Positions 25,528-34,504 of a stretch of 64,000 nucleotides of DNA are shown here, in pieces. The stretch is from assembly GCF_014646155.1 (NCBI RefSeq), contig NZ_BMMX01000019.1:62001-126000 (forward strand), written 5' to 3'. Both the position numbers and the translations under genes were made by a program. This DNA comes from Mangrovihabitans endophyticus. Its GTDB lineage: Bacteria > Actinomycetota > Actinomycetes > Mycobacteriales > Micromonosporaceae. How positions within the stretch are numbered: the first letter of the stretch is position 1; the number at the start of each line of letters is the position of its first letter. A model generated the notes under the pieces. It did no database searches and had not been told where the DNA came from. It worked only from the letters and a program-made list of their open reading frames with translations.

Positions 25528-26067
25528 TCACGGCTCGTCGGCGTTCGCCCCTAGGCTGAGGACGAGAAGATCCATCGATGGCCCCCAGGATAAGCTTGTC
25601 CCAGCGACTTGCCGCCAGCCCGCTCGCGCGTACATGCCGCGTGCTTTTGAGCGAGGATCGGACGCGAGGGTAGCGATGGGTTCGGGCCGTTCGGTCAATA
25701 GCTCGCGAATGAGCTGTGCCCCTGTCCCTTCACCCCGATATCGGGGATGGACGATCCATTCCATTACGGCGAACTTGTCGACGTCCTTGATGGAATTTTC
25801 TGGCACAGTGTCGGAGCGAGACCACCATTTCCCAGCGGCCATCGTCCAGCCATAAGATGCTCCGACGAGTTGACCGTCATGAACGGCGATGATCAGGGTG
25901 AACCCAGGACGGCCTACGTCCTCGTTCAGGCTTGACCTGAAGCGGTCGAACTGCTCTGGGCCTTCGCTGTACGGCGGCTCCCGATAGACCACCTCGTACA
26001 AGTTGACGAGATCGTCGGCGAGCGGTGCCACGTCGCGCTCACCAAGACGAGCAAAAGTGATCATCAT
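25528..26067 (-). CDS. GNAT-family N-acetyltransferase
   Basis: A 179-residue acetyltransferase. Motif A (VMEWIVHPRYRGEGTGAQLI) with the acetyl-CoA pyrophosphate loop R-G-E-G-T-G is clear, and MYARAGWRQV near the C terminus matches motif B. The substrate is unknown. It begins six bases after the stop of the XRE gene, so both probably form one operon. Codon use is less GC-biased than in the chromosomal genes around the island. Confidence 0.85.
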   Translation of the reverse strand: MMITFARLGERDVAPLADDLVNLYEVVYREPPYSEGPEQFDRFRSSLNEDVGRPGFTLIIAVHDGQLVGASYGWTMAAGKWWSRSDTVPENSIKDVDKFAVMEWIVHPRYRGEGTGAQLIRELLTERPEPIATLASDPRSKARGMYARAGWRQVAGTSLSWGPSMDLLVLSLGANADEP

Positions 26068-26073
26068 CGAATT

Positions 26074-27291
26074 CTAGGCCGAGCGGTCCGTCAGCTCCCT
26101 GAAGCCTGGCCGCCGCCTCTCGGACTCTGGCGTCGCTTCCGCGACCTGCTGCGCGACCGCACGAAGAAGGCCGTTGTGTTGGTCGGCAGGAAGCGCATCC
26201 AACACGCTCGCCGCCAAACGCAAGCCATCGGGGACATGCCCGTTACGGATAAGGGCTGAAGCGTGGTGGAGCTGAACCTGTGAGCGAAGCCGTGCAAGCG
26301 AGCGTGGATACAGCTCCACGGCTCGATCCTTGGCCTGCGCCGCCTTCCCCAGCTCCCCTGCGTGTGCATAGACCCAAGCCTCCGTGTGTCGGAGCCGATG
26401 TTCGGGCCACCCCCAAAGCGAGTCAACGTCACTCAGAACTGAACTGGGAAGGGCTGCCGCCATGTCGTCGAGCTGGCGCACGGCCGAAATCGCCTCGCCA
26501 TGGCGACCGGCAAGAGAGAGTGCTTGAGCATGTCCGGCTACAAGTCCACACGAGGCGGCCGTCGGTTTCTTGGGGTCGACAAACCCGATAGCCTTCTCTG
26601 CTAGTGATATAACCCGAGAGGCCGGACGTCCGTCATAGCAGCCATTCACCACGTCCCAAGCGTGAGAGAAGATGACGCTATCCGAATCTCGCGAGTCTTT
26701 GGCATGCTTGTGGGAGTCCCGCCACCATCGATTTGCAGCCAGGACGTTTCCGGTGGCAATCATGTTCAAGGCGACGATGGCCGAGAGGCGGGACAATGTT
26801 TTGAGTAGGGCTAGTCTCGCAACTTCGGGGGCGGACGGAATGATCGCCTGCAATACGGTGATGTCCGCTCGAAGGCTCTCCGTAATCTGATCGGTAGAAA
26901 CGCGATAATAGGACGTACCGTAGTCATCCACAATCGACTCCCACTGATCGTAATCAAGGGCACCCTCAGCCACTACTGAAACCCCGTTCCGAATTGCCTC
27001 CCACTGGACCAGCGGAATTGGGCTCGCAGCCAAGGCGCCTATCGCCCGGATTACGGTTCTTCGCTTCATATCGCTGTCGCCACTCTGTTCTTGCAGATAC
27101 GCCTCGATGAGTGCGCCGTCGGCCTCCAGTCGTTCGTCGCAGTCCCTGGCGAGCTTCTCCGGCGGCCGACGCTCGCCGCGCTCCACTTGCGAGATGAACG
27201 TGAAGGTGTAGGGCACTCGTGCTTCGAGTTGTCGAAGAGACAAACCGCGAGCTTCGCGGTGCTGCCTAAGTATCTGACCGAAGGTCCCCAC
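26074..27291 (-). CDS. XRE-family regulator with TPR-like C-terminal domain
   Basis: A 405-residue protein. The N-terminal HTH (GQILRQHREARGLSLRQLEARVPYTFTFISQVERGERRPP in parts) is of the Cro/CI type. After a short hydrophobic stretch (IGALAASPIP) the rest is helical with TPR-like repeats, as in many actinomycete XRE proteins that sense small ligands or peptides. The GTG at 27291 is chosen because GGGAGG lies upstream; the extension to 27339 looks noncoding. It is divergent from a run of small ORFs on the plus strand and upstream of the GNAT gene. A regulator of the island cargo is a reasonable guess. Confidence 0.85.
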   Translation of the reverse strand: MGTFGQILRQHREARGLSLRQLEARVPYTFTFISQVERGERRPPEKLARDCDERLEADGALIEAYLQEQSGDSDMKRRTVIRAIGALAASPIPLVQWEAIRNGVSVVAEGALDYDQWESIVDDYGTSYYRVSTDQITESLRADITVLQAIIPSAPEVARLALLKTLSRLSAIVALNMIATGNVLAANRWWRDSHKHAKDSRDSDSVIFSHAWDVVNGCYDGRPASRVISLAEKAIGFVDPKKPTAASCGLVAGHAQALSLAGRHGEAISAVRQLDDMAAALPSSVLSDVDSLWGWPEHRLRHTEAWVYAHAGELGKAAQAKDRAVELYPRSLARLRSQVQLHHASALIRNGHVPDGLRLAASVLDALPADQHNGLLRAVAQQVAEATPESERRRPGFRELTDRSA

Positions 27292-27493
27292 TGCGCCTCC
27301 CGCTCGCTGTACGCAGACGTGTCCGCGTACGCGGTACATCTCGCCATCGCCCTGAGTGTCGACAACGCTACTCCCGTAAGTCGATCACGAGACGCCGCCG
27401 GAGTCAGTGGCGGTGGCAGACCCTCGGTCGCGAGCGTATCGCGGAGTTGGCCTACGGGATCGCGAACACGTTTGGTTTGGACGGAGGGACAGG

Positions 27494-27619
27494 ATGGGTG
27501 CGCGCGAGATGTACCAGCCAGGGCATGGCGATGCGTCCGTCACGACGAGTTCCCTGCCCGAGAGGCAGGCCGGATCGACGGGACCGACGGCCTTCGTCGG
27601 ACAAAGGGCCGCAGGATGA
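27494..27619 (+). CDS. Possible 41-residue small ORF
   Basis: The frame starts at ATG 27494 with GGAGGGACAGG just upstream, an excellent ribosome site, and runs to a TGA that overlaps the next ATG (GGATGA). The product (MGARE... TAFVGQRAAG) has no recognisable domain. It is listed for its ribosome site and codon use; it lies divergent from the XRE gene. Confidence 0.35.
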   Translation: MGAREMYQPGHGDASVTTSSLPERQAGSTGPTAFVGQRAAG

Positions 27620-27935
27620 ACAGCGTCCACAGGTCAACTGCTCAACCGCTGGGCATCGAAAGGCCGAACGTCAGTGGTGGCAGGTCGCCCTCCTGCGGCC
27701 GGTCCGATGTACCTGTGGGGTGCAGTGGCCGTGTGTTGAGGTCAGGCTGGAGTTGATCCGCCGCCGCCCAACTGTCGAGTGTCCATTGCCGGCCTGGGCG
27801 CTGCCGGCACAGGAGCATCCGCAGGTGGGTCGTGCCGAGTCGTTCACCGAAGCGCCGCCCTACCGCGCGAACGGTGGACCTTGGAGCCGGTTCGATGAAC
27901 GCGCCATTAGGCTGATGGGCGGATCGAAACAATGA
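27616..27935 (+). pseudogene. Small Cys-containing protein, probably frameshifted
   Basis: From ATG 27616 the frame soon looks noncoding, but the frame one base away reads GHRKAERQWWQVALLRP then CTCGVQWPCVEVRLELIRR and continues to a stop at 27935. The C-x-C...WPC pattern resembles small actinobacterial proteins with a CxxCxxxWPC-like motif. A one-base shift near the start would join the coupled ATG to that frame. Identity is uncertain. Confidence 0.3.
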
Positions 27936-28197
27936 AGGACACTCGACCCGAAGGCGCAATCCTGCTGGGGCATTATCCGCCTGGCGTCGTCTTGCATGCG
28001 CCGCATTGCATCGATGGCGAAAATGCAATGTCGGTGCCGGTCGGTGCGACTATCGAGGCTCACCCGAACCACCAGTTCGATCAGTGCTTCATCGACTTCT
28101 TCTCGATCGTGAATGATCCGGCCGCGCTTGCCGCAGTCATGCGCACGTCTCGATCGAGATCATCACCTTCCGGCGCCACCCGTACACCCCCTTCTGA
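27932..28197 (+). pseudogene. Small hypothetical protein with a probable one-base frameshift
   Basis: From ATG 27932 the frame reads MKDTRPEGAILLGHYPPGVV and goes on in good codon style to LAAV near 28138, then turns noncoding. One base over, the sequence continues HAHVSIEIITFRRHPYTPF and stops at 28197. A single lost base near 28138 explains both halves. I do not know the family; a phage-like or element-borne gene of about 88 residues is likely. Confidence 0.45.
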
Positions 28198-28207
28198 TCC
28201 TCGCGAC

Positions 28208-28285
28208 ATGACAAAGCCTCAACCCGCCGATGCGATTCGCCCTTTGTGCCGCATCTGTCGCGGGACGCACGAGCAGGACGCATGA
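28208..28285 (+). CDS. Possible 25-residue CxxC microprotein
   Basis: MTKPQPADAIRPLCRICRGT and five more residues, from ATG 28208 to TGA 28285. A C-x2-C pair with a following His could bind zinc. It begins ten bases after the inferred stop of the preceding gene. No strong ribosome site. Listed with low certainty because such small proteins are common on actinomycete elements. Confidence 0.3.
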   Translation: MTKPQPADAIRPLCRICRGTHEQDA

Positions 28286-28319
28286 AGTCCCTCGTTCCCG
28301 GCACCCCCGACCTTAGTGC

Positions 28320-28604
28320 TTGATGTTGATGGAGGCCCGCATGGCTGCCGCTCCAGAACTCGATCGGCGAATACCTGGCGCGACTGTCCCTCCAAGCGAG
28401 AGGGGCGCACAACCTATTGCCAGAGTGGACGTTGACCCCGAAATCCTGGAGCGGATTGCCGCCTGCCTCCGTAAATGGAGCCCCGCGCGCTCTCCCGTAG
28501 CGCGGGTAGCAGCGGTGAATTCCCCTTCCAGCCGCCCAAAAGGTGGTACTGGTCATCGGCCCCGTCACGCGAAAGGCACCGTGTACGACACGCGGGTGGT
28601 ATAG
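28320..28604 (+). CDS. Small hypothetical protein upstream of the methyltransferase
   Basis: The frame starts with alternative ATGs at 28320, 28323, 28329 and 28341 and codes for up to 94 residues. The stretch VDVDPEILERIAACLRKW looks like real protein (amphipathic helix), while the later part (SPARSPVARVAAVNSP...) looks degraded, perhaps by a frameshift near 28480. It ends two bases before the methyltransferase ATG. Not recognised. Confidence 0.4.
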   Translation: MMLMEARMAAAPELDRRIPGATVPPSERGAQPIARVDVDPEILERIAACLRKWSPARSPVARVAAVNSPSSRPKGGTGHRPRHAKGTVYDTRVV

Positions 28605-28606
28605 AG

Positions 28607-29437
28607 ATGAACGATCAGCCCTGGACGCTCCCGCGTGACCCCAACGAGTTGGCGTCATCGGTGGCGCCCGCCCGCCGTTACGACGCGCTCCTGCATCGCA
28701 AAGACAACTTCGCAGTGGACCGAGGCGCTGCGATGGACCTGCTGAGGATCCTCCCGTACGCGGAGATCGCGGCGGACGAGAATCGGCGCTTCATCGAACG
28801 ATCCGTGCGCCGCCTGGCCGGCAAGCTGGGGGTGGATCAGTTCCTCGACGTCGGTTGCGGGCTGCCGACCACTCCCAGCGTGTTTGAGATCGCCGAGGCG
28901 GCTGAACCACGAAGTCGAGTCCTGTACGTCGACCATGACGAGCACGTGGCTGTTCACGCCCGAGCCCTCATGGCGGCCCCCGGCAGTCACGGGACGGGCT
29001 GGTCGGACTTCATCGCGGGCGACCTGCGCCGACCGAAGGCTTTAGTGAGCGATCCACGGTTGCGGAGCATGTTCGACCAGCGCCGGCCTGTTGCGGTGCT
29101 GATCAACGCGGTGCTGCGTTTCGTCACCGACGAGGAAGACCCGTATGGGGCGGTCGAGACGCTGATGGCTGCGATGCCGTCGGGGTCGTACCTGGCTTTG
29201 ACTCACGGCACAGCCGACTTCATGACTGAGGAACAGCGAGAGGCGCTGGCTGGCCTGGACCGTGACGTTCACGGCCCTCTCGTGCCCCGCACCCGCGAGG
29301 AGATCGCGGGCTTCTTCGTCGGGTTCGAGCTGGTGAAGCCCGGCCTGGTACCGACCGCTGATTGGGGCCGACCAGACGACTCGGAGGTGACCGCGGAGCA
29401 GTGCGCCGCGTACGCCGGTATCGCGCTGAAGCTTTGA
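28607..29437 (+). CDS. SAM-dependent methyltransferase, DUF574 family
   Basis: A 276-residue protein of the actinobacterial DUF574/Methyltransf_19 family. Family landmarks are ARRYDALLHRKDNFAVDR near the start, QFLDVGCGLPTTPSVFEIAE (SAM-binding loop), RVLYVDHDEHV, VLINAVLRFV and SGSYLALTHGTADF. Its substrate is unknown. ATG 28607 is chosen since the reading further upstream is not protein-like. It lies 95 bp before the radical SAM gene on the same strand and is probably in the same transcript. A second member lies just outside the island at 34668-35489. Confidence 0.9.
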   Translation: MNDQPWTLPRDPNELASSVAPARRYDALLHRKDNFAVDRGAAMDLLRILPYAEIAADENRRFIERSVRRLAGKLGVDQFLDVGCGLPTTPSVFEIAEAAEPRSRVLYVDHDEHVAVHARALMAAPGSHGTGWSDFIAGDLRRPKALVSDPRLRSMFDQRRPVAVLINAVLRFVTDEEDPYGAVETLMAAMPSGSYLALTHGTADFMTEEQREALAGLDRDVHGPLVPRTREEIAGFFVGFELVKPGLVPTADWGRPDDSEVTAEQCAAYAGIALKL

Positions 29438-29532
29438 CCCGACCTCGCGCCGGCCAATTTCGGCCTGTGGCTTCGGCGTTCTTCGCCTGCCCGAGTGGTC
29501 AGCGCCCCCTCGAACCGGAACGGAGACGAACC

Positions 29533-31677
29533 TTGAAGAGTGCCACTGTGAAGATCGATCCCGCTCGACGACTGGAGGCGATCATCAGCTCGGTCACCGG
29601 TCGAGCGGATCCTGCCCTGACCGAAAACTCGGATTCGCTGATGACGGATCCGAACGCGCTGCTCCGGTTGATCGCGAGCGTCGTGCCGTATAGGGCGATC
29701 GTCGCCGGCACACTCGATCGGAGGCTCGCGCTGATCGAGACGGACCCGGTTCAGCAGCAATGGCAGATCGGAGAGCTGTCGGGCAGCGCCTTGGCAGAAC
29801 GCGACTGGCCCGCTTGGGCGCACGAAGGCGTCAACGCGCACGAGCCGAACTCGTGGATGTCGCTGGGCACTGTAAGCGCGGGAGCGGTCCATCGGCTGAC
29901 CCGGCCGCGGGTGCTGCTGGTCGCCCTGTACCACCCGGAGTATTTCCCGATGCCGCGATTCCCGCTGGCCATCTCCGATCTCGCGCGCGCGGCCCGCGCG
30001 ATGTTGACCGGCCAGGTCCGCATGGTGGACATGCAGCTCGGCGTGAGTCTGGCCGGCATCACCTCCGAGGTGGAAGGCTGGTCTCCGGACATCGTCGGCA
30101 TCTCGGCGACGTTCGGTCAGCATGACCTGATGGAGCGACTGCTCGACCACCTGAACGGGTTGCCGCAGGCTCCGATGGTCATCGCCGGGGGAAGCCTGAC
30201 CGCCCGCAACGAAAAGCTGCTCCTCGACCGCTACCCGAACCTGTTGATCGCGCGAGGTGCCGGGGAGCCGACGATCCAGGACGTGATCGGGCACTGGCAT
30301 GGCGACCTGGGCATCAGCGATATTCGGGGCATCGGCTACAACGGGGCGGCGCGTGGCGGCGGAATGGCGATCGGCTCGTTCCGCCGGACCGCATCGGTCG
30401 CCAACCGGTTGCAGACGGACATCTTCCCGGAGCTAGACCTGCTGCCTCGGACGTTCCAGCATCGCGGCGTCGCGCAGTTGGAAGGCTCCCGAGGGTGCAC
30501 CAACTTCTGCTCGTTCTGCCCGCGCGGACACAAGGGAACGTGGGCCGGTGCCCTACCCCGGCAACTGCCGTGGATCTTGCGCGAAATGCGGCGGGTGTTC
30601 GACCGCCACCCGGAGGTTTCTCGGACGCTGTACCTGGTCGATGAGGAGTTCATCGGTCGTGGCCCAGATGCCGCCGGCCGAGCGCTAGACATGGCCCGGA
30701 CCGTTCACGAGGCGGGGTTCCGATGGGAGAGCAGTTGCCGCATCGATCAGGTCTGTTCGCTCGACGAGGATCGGCGTTGGCACATCGAGCGGGCACGGAT
30801 GTGGCGGGCAATGCTCGGGGCCGGGCTGCGGCGATGCCTGTTCGGGGTCGAGTCCGGCGTGACCTCGATTCTGGAGCGGTTCAACAAGGAGACGACCAGC
30901 GAGCAGAACGCGACCGGGATTCGGACGCTGTCGGCGTTGCAGGTTCCGACCCGGTTCACGTACATCACGTTCGACCCGCTGATGAGCATCGGCGAGTTGG
31001 AGGCCACTTACGCCTTTCAGGGCCGCACCGACCTGCTGATGCGACCGCTGCCCGAGATGGACGTTGAGCAGATCGTGGACGGCGTACGCGACGACCAGTT
31101 CGCCGCAGAGCATGCAGCGGGCGAGCCGTTCTATCGGGGCATCTCCTACATGCTGGTCTCGATGGAGTGCTTGATCGGCGCTGCCTACACCAGGGCCGCG
31201 CAGCAGGCCGGCCTCACCCGCGACGAGCGGCCCTCGATGGGCCGGGTCGACGCCGAGTACGCCGATTGGCGCATCGGTGTGTGCGCCCGCCACGCCCAGC
31301 TCTGGGTGGATCGCAACTTCGCCCTGGACTACACCTTCAAGTCACTGGAGAAGGTCCTCGACGGCGGCCAGCGCGACAGCGTCCGGCAGGCCCGGCTGGT
31401 AGTCAAGGACGCCGCCTACAAGCTGCTCGGGCAGATGCTCAGTCTGATCCGGACCCACGACCTGGAGCGGCCCGACCCCGAAGCACTGGAGTCGGGCCTC
31501 GTCGCGGTGATGGACCGGCGGATCGAGGAGTTGAAAGCAGAGATGCGGCTGACCATCACCGCAGTCACCGCGAACCTCAGCGGTCAGGATGCCGACCGGC
31601 TGACCAGCGAGCACCGACGGTGGGCCGACAGCGACGCCTGGCACTCGATCAACGCCTCGGACCCGTGCGGCACATGA
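29533..31677 (+). CDS. Radical SAM enzyme with B12-binding-like N-terminal domain
   Basis: A 714-residue protein. Residues about 130-290 form a Rossmann-like domain (VLLVALYHPEYFP, DIVGISATFGQ, MVIAGGSLTARN, IARGAGEPTI) like the B12-binding domain that precedes many radical SAM cores; the DxHxxG cobalamin ligand motif is absent (MVDMQLGVS). The core starts at LEGSRGCTNFCSFCPRG with Cys322, Cys326 and Cys329 in C-x3-C-x2-C spacing for the 4Fe-4S cluster. The last ~200 residues are helical and not recognised. The TTG at 29533 with GGAG upstream is taken; a GTG at 29548 is an alternative. Its stop overlaps the aldo/keto reductase start (ATGA). Substrate unknown. Confidence 0.88.
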   Translation: MKSATVKIDPARRLEAIISSVTGRADPALTENSDSLMTDPNALLRLIASVVPYRAIVAGTLDRRLALIETDPVQQQWQIGELSGSALAERDWPAWAHEGVNAHEPNSWMSLGTVSAGAVHRLTRPRVLLVALYHPEYFPMPRFPLAISDLARAARAMLTGQVRMVDMQLGVSLAGITSEVEGWSPDIVGISATFGQHDLMERLLDHLNGLPQAPMVIAGGSLTARNEKLLLDRYPNLLIARGAGEPTIQDVIGHWHGDLGISDIRGIGYNGAARGGGMAIGSFRRTASVANRLQTDIFPELDLLPRTFQHRGVAQLEGSRGCTNFCSFCPRGHKGTWAGALPRQLPWILREMRRVFDRHPEVSRTLYLVDEEFIGRGPDAAGRALDMARTVHEAGFRWESSCRIDQVCSLDEDRRWHIERARMWRAMLGAGLRRCLFGVESGVTSILERFNKETTSEQNATGIRTLSALQVPTRFTYITFDPLMSIGELEATYAFQGRTDLLMRPLPEMDVEQIVDGVRDDQFAAEHAAGEPFYRGISYMLVSMECLIGAAYTRAAQQAGLTRDERPSMGRVDAEYADWRIGVCARHAQLWVDRNFALDYTFKSLEKVLDGGQRDSVRQARLVVKDAAYKLLGQMLSLIRTHDLERPDPEALESGLVAVMDRRIEELKAEMRLTITAVTANLSGQDADRLTSEHRRWADSDAWHSINASDPCGT

Positions 31678-32780
31678 TGACGACACAGACCGAGACTGAG
31701 ATGTGGCTGCCGATCCGCGACGTGCCCGGCCTTCCGCGGCCCATCCCCGCGATCGGGGCAGGATGCTGGACAATCGGGGGTCCGGCGGCCAACCAGGGCA
31801 CGCCGATCGGCTGGGACGACGTCAACCCGGATGACGCCCTGGCCGGCCTCCACGCAGCCTACGACCTGGGCGTACGCCTGTTCGACACGGCCGACGTGTA
31901 CGGCATGGGCCGCTCCGAACAACTCCTCGGCCAGTTCGTCAGCCAGGTGTCGCGAGCGGGCCTCGTGCTGACCAGCAAGGTTGGCTACCAGCCTGGCCCC
32001 GACGGCGGGCATCCGTACGCGCCGAACCAGATCCGCCGGCAGTTCGAGCACACCCTGACCCACCTGAACACCGATTACCTCGATGTGTACTTCCTGCACA
32101 GCGGCGACTTCGGCCCCGAGGACCGGTACCTCCAGCCAGCGGTCGACACGCTGCAAGACCTGCTCCGGCAAGGAGCGATCAAGGCGATCGGGCTGCGAGC
32201 GCCGCACGAGTTCGCGGTGGAGTGGGCCGACCGGGACGGACTGATCGCGGCGCAGGCCGCACGGTTCCTGCACCTGTTCCAAACGGTCCACCCGGAGATC
32301 CTGACCGTGCGCCACAACCTGCTCTCGCACCAGGTCAGCGAGGGTGAGACGGACGTATTCGCGTTCGCTCGTCAACGCGGCACCGGGGTCCTGATCAAGC
32401 AGGCGCTTGGTCAAGGCGTGCTGCTTGGGACGCACGACCCGGCCAGTCCGAGGCGATTCAGCGCGCTGGATCACCGCAGTCGGGATCCGCTGTTCGCCCC
32501 GGCGATCCTGCACGCGGTCCGTCACGGTCTGCGCAATGCCGGGGTCGCGGCCGGTGACGTGCCCGGTCTTGAAATCCGGGCAGCGCTCGGCTTCGCGCTG
32601 CGCCAGCAAGATGCGGCCGTTCTCGTCGGTTTCCGGGACGCGGCACAGATCACCGCGACCATTACCGCAGCACGCTCGCCGATTCACCCGGCCGACCTCG
32701 ACCTTGTCCACCGCGCGCTGCAACCCGCGCGGGACCTGCTGCACCACCTGCCCCCGCCGATCCGGCAAACCGACAAGTAG
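31674..32780 (+). CDS. Aldo/keto reductase
   Basis: A 368-residue TIM-barrel oxidoreductase. AIGAGCWTIGG, RLFDTADVYGMGRSEQLLG (catalytic Asp and Tyr), VLTSKVGY (Lys) and YLDVYFLHSGDF (His) follow the family order, and the C-terminal VLVGFRDAAQI fits the NADPH-binding segment. The ATG at 31674 overlaps the radical SAM stop, so translation is coupled and the two enzymes probably act on one pathway. Substrate unknown. Confidence 0.9.
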   Translation: MMTTQTETEMWLPIRDVPGLPRPIPAIGAGCWTIGGPAANQGTPIGWDDVNPDDALAGLHAAYDLGVRLFDTADVYGMGRSEQLLGQFVSQVSRAGLVLTSKVGYQPGPDGGHPYAPNQIRRQFEHTLTHLNTDYLDVYFLHSGDFGPEDRYLQPAVDTLQDLLRQGAIKAIGLRAPHEFAVEWADRDGLIAAQAARFLHLFQTVHPEILTVRHNLLSHQVSEGETDVFAFARQRGTGVLIKQALGQGVLLGTHDPASPRRFSALDHRSRDPLFAPAILHAVRHGLRNAGVAAGDVPGLEIRAALGFALRQQDAAVLVGFRDAAQITATITAARSPIHPADLDLVHRALQPARDLLHHLPPPIRQTDK

Positions 32781-32790
32781 AACGGACACC

Positions 32791-33357
32791 ATGAAGTACA
32801 TCGAGATCGAGCAGAAGTTCGCCGTACCCGACGCCGAAGCCCTGCGAACGGCCCTGGCCGCGAGGCACGCCAAGCCCGGCACGGCAACACGGCAGGTCGA
32901 TACGTACTACAACGCCCCGCACCGTGACTTCCTCGCCCCGGCCGCAATATCCGAATGGCTTCGGATCCGCAGGCAGGATGGTGGCGACGCATCCCTGAAT
33001 TTCAAGCGCTGGCACCCGATCGATGCCGACGTGAAGACCCACGCCGACGAGTACGAAACCCCCGTCACCGACCCCGAGGCAGTCCGGCTGACCCTGGAAG
33101 CGCTTGACTTCACGGTGATCGCCGAGGTCGACAAGACCCGCGAGGAATGGCACCTCGACGGCGACGTCCCTACCGTCGTCGCAATCGACACCATCGACGG
33201 CCTGGGAACCTTCGCCGAGTTCGAGTTCAAAGGCGAAGCCGAAAGCCCCGGCGACGCCATCGACCAGCTCACGTCCCTGATCGAAAGCCTCAAAGTTCCA
33301 CTCGGCGACCGAATCAACCTCGGGTACCCCCACCTGATCCTCGGCCGCGAGAAGTAG
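32791..33357 (+). CDS. CYTH-domain protein (class IV adenylate cyclase/triphosphatase fold)
   Basis: A 188-residue triphosphate-tunnel protein. The ExExK signature is at residues 5-9 (EIEQK), followed by TRQVDTYYN, WLRIRRQ, SLNFKRW, and the alternating acidic strands VDKTREEW and FAEFEFKGE. Members include class IV adenylyl cyclases, thiamine triphosphatase and inorganic triphosphatase; which of these applies cannot be told. It starts ten bases after the aldo/keto reductase stop in the same operon. It is the last gene before the island's right-end DUF2637 gene, which points toward it. Confidence 0.88.
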   Translation: MKYIEIEQKFAVPDAEALRTALAARHAKPGTATRQVDTYYNAPHRDFLAPAAISEWLRIRRQDGGDASLNFKRWHPIDADVKTHADEYETPVTDPEAVRLTLEALDFTVIAEVDKTREEWHLDGDVPTVVAIDTIDGLGTFAEFEFKGEAESPGDAIDQLTSLIESLKVPLGDRINLGYPHLILGREK

Positions 33358-33548
33358 ACAGCCGTCCCTGGCGGCCATCTGAGCCCAGGGCAAGGTCCCA
33401 CCACTTCCCCTGATTGCAGGTCACAGGAAGCCCGCGGGCATGGAACGCCTAAGCCTTCTGTGCGTTCGTGCCCGCGGGCCGGTAAGGTCAGCGACCTTCT
33501 CGCCCAGGTCGGCCCGTGCAAGCAGCCTGATCTCCCGGAGCGCGAGTG

Positions 33549-34318
33549 TCAGACCGCGACTAGCCGCGCGTCTGCTGCGGACTCCTCAGCCTCGTTGCTG
33601 CTCGCGGTCGCCGGGAGGTGGCGGCGTGCGGTACTGACGCTCACGCCGGCCTCCGAGGCGATCGTCGCGATCGGGGCCTGCTCGCCCAACTTCTTCACGG
33701 CTGCCGCGACCTTGCCGGCGTTGGTCAGCGACGGAGGGAGGCCGCTTCGCTTACGCGAGCGGATCTGCGGTTGCCGGGCAGCGGTACAGGCGTTCGAGGA
33801 GAGCTGCCGGAGAGCGGCGCAGCTTCCGGCGTTTCCGCGATCAGCTCGGGCTCGGGCGACTTCACGGCCGGCTCGGGTATGACTGGGGTTGCGTCAGCAA
33901 GCTGAGTGGCCCCCGGGCTCTTGGTCGCGTCTCCCTGCGGGGACAGCATCGCCACCGCAGCCTTCGTGATCAGCATGACCGCCGCCATCGGCGCGGCGGA
34001 CGCGACGACACCGCTGATTCCGGGCGAGGCCATCGCGTACTGCGCGTTCAGCGACAGCCCGGCCCCGAGGACGAACAACAGGACGGGCAGGACGACCGAG
34101 CGGCCGGACCTGCGGCAGACCCTGTAGGCAACGATGCCGGCAAACGGCAGGAGTTCCGAGATCGTGGCGTTCGTGATGCCGGACAGCGACGACGTGCCAG
34201 GCGGTGAGTGGACGAGCGTCCAGGCGACGACGTGTCCGACGGACACCCGCGCGGCGAGAAGCGCGGTGACGATCAGGACGATCCCGAGCGCCCATCGCTC
34301 CCAAGTCTGAGTCTTCAC
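33549..34318 (-). pseudogene. DUF2637-HTH element protein, split by a frameshift
   Basis: From the GTG at 34318 (GGAGG upstream) the frame codes for several membrane helices (LGIVLIVTALLAARVSVGHVV, LLPFAGIVAYRVC, VVLPVLLFVLGAGLSLNAQYAMA) as in the DUF2637 family of actinomycete integrative elements and plasmids, then a proline-rich linker, and stops at 33725. In the neighbouring frame the sequence goes on RKRSGLPPSLTNAGKVAAAV, KKLGEQAPIATIASEAGVSVSTARRHLP to a stop at 33549, an HTH typical of the C terminus of such proteins. A single-base shift in the linker near 33790-33800 has parted the two. Confidence 0.75.
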
Positions 34319-34504
34319 GAGGTGCCTCCAGGGGGAAGTGGTGAGCCCGTCTGGCGGTTCCTCTCCGCGCCAGCTCAGGGCGGCAGTAAGAACGCGCCGA
34401 ACCTGTCGGGACGCGGCCGTGCGGCTGAGACGGCGGTCAGCCGTTACCCGAGCCAGGACGCACACGCTGAGCCGTCGCCGGACTGCTGAGACGGCTGCCG
34501 GCCA

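Noticed and set aside
33440..33905. Plus-strand frames over the right end of the island
   Set aside because: They are antisense to the HTH part of the frameshifted DUF2637 gene, which explains the sequence better.
34208..34489. Plus-strand frame near attR
   Set aside because: Lies antisense to the DUF2637 gene and has no ribosome site or domain.
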